A DNA stretch of 64,000 nt from Oreohelix idahoensis. Its lineage: Eukaryota; Mollusca; Gastropoda; Stylommatophora; Oreohelicidae. Each line of letters begins with the position of its first letter. Positions within the stretch are counted from its first letter, which is position 1. The position numbers and the translations under genes were made by a program. The DNA is taken from assembly GCA_024509875.1 (NCBI GenBank), contig JAMPIV010008062.1, positions 247,818 through 311,817 of the forward strand, in the 5' to 3' direction. Positions 55,395 to 64,000 of the stretch are shown piece after piece. The notes beneath the pieces were generated by a model. The model was not told the DNA's origin, made no database searches, and was given only the letters and a program-made list of their open reading frames with translations.

Positions 55395-55612
55395 TCCAAC
55401 GGGCTGATCACCCGTTTGCCAGTCACTTTGATTACGGAAACAACAACAAATGGATTGATTTGTCGTTGCCCTAAAGACGCCATTAGGCGTGATGGGAACA
55501 ACGGCAAAGAAAATCTATTCGCTGTTGCCCTTAAGACGCCACTAGCGTAATGGCCACTGCTGACTGCTTTGCCGGTCGTTGGCTAAGGACGGAAGAAGAA
55601 GAAGAGAAGGCC
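55395..55612 (+). mobile_element. LINE-B-tailed repeat, plus copy of an inverted pair
   Basis: CAACGGGCTGATCACCCGTT, then CAAATGGATTGATTTG, then two successive copies of the LINE-B tail (GACGCCATTAGGCGTGATGG and GACGCCACTAGCGTAATGG), ending (GAA)n. The same layout appears inverted at 57985-58202. This looks like a short non-autonomous element that borrowed and doubled the LINE 3' tail. Confidence 0.65.
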
Positions 55613-55959
55613 TACGAGTAGACAGCACAAAGGAAAGAATGTATATGGTTGAATCTCACTAGGGAAAAGGCAAACATACGCTAAGTATAAAAAAGGGGGG
55701 GGGGGGGGGGGAGTCGAAAAGTTTTAATTTTAAAGACTCATATTTAACTTGACAGTATATTAATCCCCCAAAAGGTGAATGATATAAACATTGGACCTTT
55801 GATGCATCACACAGGAGCTAAAAAGTTAAACATTCTGTGTGCTAGGTTTCACTACCAACAATGTTTAAAACAAATAACCTCATTGTTTCGTTATGTTGTG
55901 AAGTACTTCTCGACTTTTTAAAATTTCTGACGCCGCCAATTTTTATTGTTTGAATTTAT

Positions 55960-56515
55960 TACATGTTATCTTGTTTATCTATGTTATTCCAGTTCAGCTG
56001 TTGGTCCAATATCATTCCTAGATATCGAGTGGTTTGCACTGTATTAATGTTTTGCCCTTGGATATTTATGTCTATAATTTTATTTTTTACAACCCTACCT
56101 TTACTGAAGATAATTCCCAATGTTTTATTTGTATTCAGCTGAAAACCTCATTTTGTCATCCATTTACATACTTTATTTATTTGCTTCTGTAGATCCTTAT
56201 ATAATTTTGGCAGATGTTTCCCAGTCCTCCATATAGCAACATTATCTGTAAACTGTGACAATTTATTTGTTATATCATTAAATTCTTCACCTAAATCATT
56301 TACCATTATTGTAAACATTGAAGGAGACATTACTGATCCTTGGGGTATTCCATTTTGTTGTTCATACAGTTCTGATCTATCATTGTTTACCTGAACAGTG
56401 AAATATCTATCTTGCAGAAAATTCTCTAAATAATTATATATTTGACCGGTTACTCCTATCTTCTTCATTTTAAAGAGAGCACCCTCTCTCCAGCATTCAT
56501 CATAAGCCCTAGCTT
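55960..56515 (-). pseudogene. LINE-F reverse transcriptase segment, inverted half of a twin-primed copy
   Basis: On the minus strand, from the junction near 56515, the frame gives AYDECWREGALFKM and MKKIGVTGQIYNYLENFLQD, then NGIPQGSVMSPSMFTIMVND. Next is FTDN, where the catalytic FADD should be, and then the thumb region FQLNTNKTLGIIFSKGR to RYLGMILDQQLNW. It stops at about 55960. The rest of the same protein begins on the other strand at 56516. The changed active site and several stops make it dead. It belongs to the jockey/CR1-like type. Confidence 0.75.
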
Positions 56516-57270
56516 ATGTGGAGTCTTGCAGAGGATTGACTAACTTATTAAGATATTTGAAAGGTAATGGATGGGGTGCAAGCACTAAAACAATGCTCAC
56601 TTTTTATAAATCTTTTATTAGAGGAAAAATAGATTATGGAAGTATAATATATGACTCTGCTGCACACAGTAACAAGATTAAATTAGACATAATTCAGCAT
56701 CCGGCTTTATGTACAATAGCAGATGCAATCAGATCAACATCAATGGGAGCTATAGAGGTGGCTAGGAATTCTACCCTTAGAATTACGGAGAAAGGAGTTA
56801 AGACTAAATTACATGAACAGAGTTATGTTAGATAAGTCTTCCCCAGCACATACAGCTTTTACCAGATGTCAACTAACAACTCAAGCCAATCCAATGAATA
56901 CCACTAGATACCCTACAGGATGGAAGTGTATGGAGGAAATTGTCCATCTGGGTACATTAATTACTGTCACGAGAGGGTTAGATGTTATTGAAATTATTTA
57001 GTATCTTGGACACCAAGTTGTATCAGGTGATACCAGGATAGTGCCAGATAAGAGTCTGGTCTTATAAGAAATACCCCCTTCTCTGAAAAGGGTAAGGGTG
57101 TATAGACATCAAAGGTAGGATCAAACTGTATAAGTTCCTAGAGAAGATGGTAATGTATTACTCTAAGTCCCTACGTGTTCCTTCTCCAGATCCTCCTCTG
57201 TTAATTGTATTGTTATTATTAATAACTCTGCTAGGGGTAATAACTTAATTATCTACCAACTGAAACTGTA
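56516..57270 (+). pseudogene. LINE-F C-terminal segment, sense half of a twin-primed copy
   Basis: The plus strand continues the protein: CRGLTNLLRYLKGNGWGAST, then LTFYKSFIRGKIDYGSIIYD and IKLDIIQHPALCTIADAIRS, before frame breaks. LTNLLRYLKGN directly follows the DQQLNW block that ends the inverted half. The 3' end is uncertain, near 57270. Confidence 0.7.
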
Positions 57271-57984
57271 ACTTAACTTAAAGAATTTAAGTAAGTCTGC
57301 TGGTAAATATTTATAATTTATTTTTACACGTTTTCTTTTCTTGTGAAAATCTTTCACTGAATTCAAAAGTTGATTACAAAATTAAATAAATAAAAACACT
57401 TGCAAATCGTTAAAATTATTTACAGTCTTTTATATTTGTATGAACGTTCTCCTTTCTAGGCTGAAATCACTGTAGGTGAAGACTGTCTGTACTTTATGAT
57501 TTATTTTATCTCCTTCACAGTTATTGGAATTAAGTAACCACTGAATAGGACGTTTGCCTAGCGAAAATGCACTGTTTATTCATCATAGTCTATCTAGTTT
57601 GTGGTGATGCTGTGATAAACTATACAGTAGCCTTGGGTGGCTACTTAGCTTGAGGTCTTGATTTGGTAGTCTGTTCCACCTTGGGTCTGGCAAGAAGACT
57701 GTCTCGTCCAGGCTTTTGGATCTGGGTGACCGGCCATGTATCATTAAAGGGCACTCGCACCTCTGAATCCTATAGTGGAGTCTGGTTCCTAAAGGTGGCA
57801 GGTAATTGCAGGACGTAACCTGAAAATATATTTAATTTCACCACTGTATTGCCTATCTCTATCTCCCTATCACAGAAGTAGGAGATGAGAGATAGTTTTC
57901 AGACAACAGAGTGCAGGTAGACGCACAGGTCACATCAAGTCAGCATTAATACAATTCAGTTCACTGTGAATACAATTTTCCTCC
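57271..57984. other. no gene seen
   Basis: Intergenic sequence between the twin-primed LINE and the inverted SINE-like copy. Nothing is recognised. Confidence 0.4.
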
Positions 57985-58202
57985 AAATCCTTCTTCTTCT
58001 TCTTCCGTCCTTAGCCACCGACCGTCAAAGCAGTCAGTGGCCATTACGCCTAGTGGCGTCTTAGGGCAACAGCAGATAGGTTTTCTTTGCCATTGTTTCC
58101 CATCACGCCTATTGGCGTCTTTAGGGCAATGGCAAATCAATCCATTTGCTGTTGTTTCCGTAATCGAAGTGACTGGCAAACGGGTGATCAGCCCGTTGGT
58201 AC
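57985..58202 (-). mobile_element. LINE-B-tailed repeat, minus copy of an inverted pair
   Basis: TTCTTCTTCTTCCGTCCTTA through TACGCCTAGTGGCGTC and CACGCCTATTGGCGTC to AACGGGTGATCAGCCCGTTG. This is the inverted partner of 55395-55612 with the same doubled tail. Confidence 0.7.
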
Positions 58203-58510
58203 CAAATCCTTAGTTAGAGCTATTTGTCCATGATTCGCCTCCATAAAGTTATTAGATTTTGTGGAAAAATACCAAGTGATATCTTAATCAATGCAGTAAA
58301 ACAATTCCTTTCATCCTCCCTCATGTTCCTGGTATGTGATCCATTCCATCAAGAAATAATTTTTTTTTTAATTTTCTAAAACTATAGACACAACCTTGCT
58401 ACCATTCTCAATCGATTTAAATATTTTCACAAGCTTGGCTTTTGCCTCCAGAAAATTACACAATAGTTCAAACACGTTTTATACACTTTCTAACACACAC
58501 TGTAATTAAT

Positions 58511-60999
<2,489 letters not shown>

Positions 61000-61092
<93 letters not shown>

Positions 61093-61105
61093 TATATATA
61101 TATTC
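61000..61105. repeat. (TA)n microsatellite, right of the transposon
   Basis: TA repeat, one TAATATA interruption near 61085. Confidence 0.9.
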
Positions 61106-61499
61106 TTTCTTACCCTCAGGCACACACAGTCGAGCTGTTAATGGTTGTAATGGTCTGCTCTCAGATACATAAGGCAAAAGCACTACGCATTAACACTTGT
61201 GTTTACCGCTCACCGTGATTTTTTAAAAAATGACTGACCTCATTTCGTTAGCATACACGTTATTTATAGTGATGGTGTGGCATCCTTCACTCGGTTGCAC
61301 GGATTAGTCCTAGCCATTGTGTCTGTTCAATGCTTTAATAAACATGCGGGCAGAACGGTACCTTCCGATTGGTCAGTGTATCAAAGCAGTTATCAAAGTA
61401 TGGCGCGGTTTCGTCAGAGTATACAGAAGGACGTGTATTGAAAACAGACCAACTCACGACAATTACATCAATTAATAACAGTTGTGAAATAAAGCCAGT
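61106..61499. other. no gene seen
   Basis: Intergenic sequence with no recognised feature. Confidence 0.4.
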
Positions 61500-61830
61500 G
61501 ATTCCACCCTAGGAGATCAAAGAAACCAGACACGGACTACCACTTGCAGAAATACTTAAGAAAACAAATAATATAGAAAATATTAATAACACAGCCAATA
61601 AATATATACAACAAATATCAAAAGACAGCATTACTGTGTACACAGATGGATCCAAGGGAGAGGATGGCAAATTGGGGATAGGAACATATATTCCAATATG
61701 GAAAATGGCAAAAGAATATAGCATCACGGAAAATACATCCATTTTCACCGCAGAGATGGTGGCAATACTAAAAGCACTCGATATATTTTCTAATACACCC
61801 TCCCAAAAAACTAAACCGTTTTAACTGATA
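61500..61830 (+). pseudogene. LINE RNase H domain fragment
   Basis: The open frame includes GLPLAEILKKTNNIENINNT, VYTDGSKGEDGKLGIGTYIP and SITENTSIFTAEMVAILKAL. VYTDGS and FTAEM hold the first aspartate and the glutamate of RNase H as carried by jockey/I-type LINEs. It is cut at a stop at about 61822. It may be the same family as 55960-57270. Confidence 0.7.
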
Positions 61831-62117
61831 TCTTTCAACAAAATCAATGCACTTAGAAACTTAAGAGAATGTAGTAGAACCTGGAAATAGCTGAAGATAT
61901 ATATTTATTGGCTTGAGCTACAAATCTTATAACTAGGCTCAAGAAGGATGTTCAGTGTTATATAGCTTGCGATTTTTCCACATTTTACCTTCATTATGAA
62001 ATTGAAAAAGGCAGATAAAGAAGACAAGAAAGGTAGATCTGATAAAAAGGGGATAAATGTAGGAATACGAGTAAATCGAGATTAAGAGCTTAATTAAAGA
62101 ATTTTAATTTTTTTTTT

Positions 62118-62312
62118 CTTTTTTTTTTTCTCTCTCTCTCTATAAACAGCGGCATTCTGGGAGCTTTCCGGCTCTTTCGGCCCAATGACTATGTCTTTGC
62201 GAAGCTGGTGGGAGTCCAGTGGACTTTACTTCCCAATCACGGTCTGGAAAAGATTCGCTCCTTCCCCCATACACACGGGATTTATGTGCAGGAGGCCGTT
62301 TCAGATTTAAGA
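62118..62312 (-). mobile_element. SINE-A copy, diverged and 5' truncated
   Basis: T/CT-rich tail at 62107-62142, then GCGGCATTCTGGGAGCTTTC and onward. Reversed, this matches the 3' half of SINE-A. It interrupts the LINE fragment on both sides. Confidence 0.6.
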
Positions 62313-62620
62313 ACAGATGAATGTATAGCAGAGTGGGATAAAAATCTGAAAGGAAGACATGCATATAAAGAGGTTCAGGCTCCAACAAGAAAATGTCAGA
62401 TATCTAGGGAATTGAAAATTCCCAGTAATAAGAAACTTCTCAGACTACAGCTGGGAAAAGGCTATTTCAGAATAGAGGAACCTTACTGTGCAGGATGTCT
62501 TCAAGACAATATAATATAGAAAATTTCTTGTTAAAATGTAAGAGGTATGAACAAATGAGAATACCAATATTAGATTATTTGCAGCCATCCAACTTACTTA
62601 TCAAATATTGACGAGGTGTT
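62313..62620 (+). pseudogene. LINE C-terminal fragment after RNase H
   Basis: The frame reads ECIAEWDKNLKGRHAYKEVQ, then NKKLLRLQLGKGYF and EEPYCAGCLQDN, and after a shift FLLKCKRYEQMRIPILDY. The paired cysteines and 'FLL.C..Y...R' are the usual end of RNase H-bearing LINE proteins. It continues the fragment at 61500-61830 across the SINE. Confidence 0.6.
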
Positions 62621-63074
62621 AAGAATAGACAGGGATCTCGGGAACTGCATCATATTATAGTTCAAACAATATATAACACGAACAAAATGTTTATATATAG
62701 TCTAGTGGCTTGGAAATTTAGTGAATGGTTCTGAGATTGCTGATTCCTGTACAATGCATATAAGACATGTGTAACAGATATGAAAGTCAGACTTAAAATA
62801 TCTGTTAAAAAGTCAGTTAGTAATAACCTAGAACCAACCAAGCCCATTACACCCCTCCACTTTTAAAATTAGTGATGCTTGTAACAGAAGTTTCTTCTTG
62901 ATTTTTAAAAATTATTTATTTAAAATTTATTTAAACGTCTAAGATAATTGTGATTCATGTTTATGTCGAGTCCTGGTTCGGTTTCCAGGTAACAACAGGC
63001 TTGTTTTACGATAGAGAATTGTTAACTCAAATGATCAACCCTCCGATCAACCGACCGATTCAAGGGTTTCGAAT

Positions 63075-63355
63075 AAAAAGGAAAAGACGATGGTCATATA
63101 TCGGTCATGTCCTACGAATGCAAAACAACAGATACCACTACAGGCGCTCACTTGGGTTCCTGAGGGTAAGCGGAAAAAAGGAAGACCAAAAGAAACACTC
63201 AGAAGAACAATAATAAGAGAAGGAAGAACGTTGGGCCTAAATAATGTGCAAGAGCTAAGAGGGTGGCGTTCACAACTGAACAACCTGGAGAGCAACTGGT
63301 TTCTGCCTTATGCGCCGTGTTTGGCCGCTTAAAGAATTTATTGATCTATTATTAT
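63075..63355 (+). mobile_element. LINE-E 3' fragment, copy 2
   Basis: RKRRWSYIGHVLRMQNN, then a one-base loss and YHYRRSLGFL in another frame, followed by GKRKKGRPKETLRRTIIREG and ending near GCCGTGTTTGGCCGC with an ATTATT tail. It has the six-A run that the copy at 47811-48770 has lengthened. Confidence 0.75.
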
Positions 63356-64000
63356 TATAATTGTGATTGTCCTATTTACAATGATTAGACAAATGTGATG
63401 CCACTTTCTCACCATCGGGACAGTTGTTCATATTTGTAGTGGTTTGATGGTACTGTATGGTTGATTGGTTACCTAGTTGTAATGTATGAGGTCAGCTGTG
63501 AAGGCTCTGAGATAAATATTTAAAAATAAATTCACAGTATCGCCGGTGCTTACTACCACTACGACCTCAACAAAATAGATCTTTAACTATTAACAATGTA
63601 GATCAAGTTACAATATTACTACGGTACTTGGCAACGAACTAAAATTATGTTTATCTAGTTGCCTGAATTGTAAAGCAAGACCCTAGTAAGAGAATAGTCC
63701 TGAGTAAGATAGAATTTAGATGGAAAATAACATGCATGAGGACAGGTGGAGACTAGTGGGCTCAAGATGATAGACCCAAGAGTATTTGAATCTCCCCATG
63801 CGCGTCAAGACAAATAGAACAAATTTGCTAGGAGTGTCCCCACTATGACATGCCATGAAACACTAGGAGATAAGGTTGTTAAAATTACGACCACCAACTT
63901 TCTTAAGTGGATACAGACGATTATTGAGTAAATTTGGGAAACAAAAATGTGCGATACTTACACAACTTCTACATTATGTATATAATAAATTTACATACAA
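63356..64000. other. no gene seen
   Basis: Intergenic sequence at the window edge. No supportable feature. Confidence 0.4.

Overview
This window is animal nuclear DNA. It is AT-rich, full of retroelements, and has introns with ordinary GT-AG boundaries. It is most likely from a marine invertebrate. A mollusc, perhaps a gastropod, is my guess from the mix of RTE-type LINEs, tRNA-derived SINEs and a Gmr1-like retrotransposon, but nothing in the sequence proves the taxon.

The only host gene I can support is the 5' portion of CFAP54 (cilia and flagella associated protein 54, an axonemal central-pair protein), on the minus strand. Its start codon lies at 46895-46897. Ten coding exons run leftward to 16239, with a possible eleventh at 659-724, and the gene leaves the window at the left edge. 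Every junction is GT-AG and every exon phase fits the next. I may be missing one phase-0 exon between 26287 and 19190. A short candidate promoter lies upstream of 46897, with a YY1-like motif, a tiny upstream ORF and a weak X-box-like sequence.

Most of the rest is mobile DNA inside or upstream of this gene. (a) Positions 3294-15690 hold a nested insertion: a nearly full-length RTE-like LINE with an 11-bp target duplication, split by a complete Ty3/gypsy-type LTR element (3522-12736) with its own short target duplication. The LTR element has LTRs about 99% identical, an intact 1586-codon gag-pol, and integrase placed before reverse transcriptase, as in the Gmr1-like group. (b) A second copy of the same LINE (41105-44191) keeps the empty target site. 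(c) At least five other LINE families leave 3' fragments, including a BovB-like RTE at about 29.85-31.2 kb and a twin-primed (5'-inverted) LINE at 55.96-57.27 kb. (d) Several minisatellites (26, 39 and 44 bp units) are amplified pieces of the 3' coding end of one LINE family. (e) tRNA-headed SINEs, two MITE families and a GAT-tailed repeat are scattered throughout.

The upstream region, 47-64 kb, shows no host gene. It holds SINE and LINE pieces, long (TA)n and (TCTA)n microsatellites, and a Tigger/pogo-type DNA transposon (58642-60997) with perfect 28-bp terminal inverted repeats inserted in a (TA)n tract. Its transposase is broken by frameshifts. Noisy homopolymer runs around 44.6, 47.5 and 51.5 kb suggest that some small indels are assembly errors.
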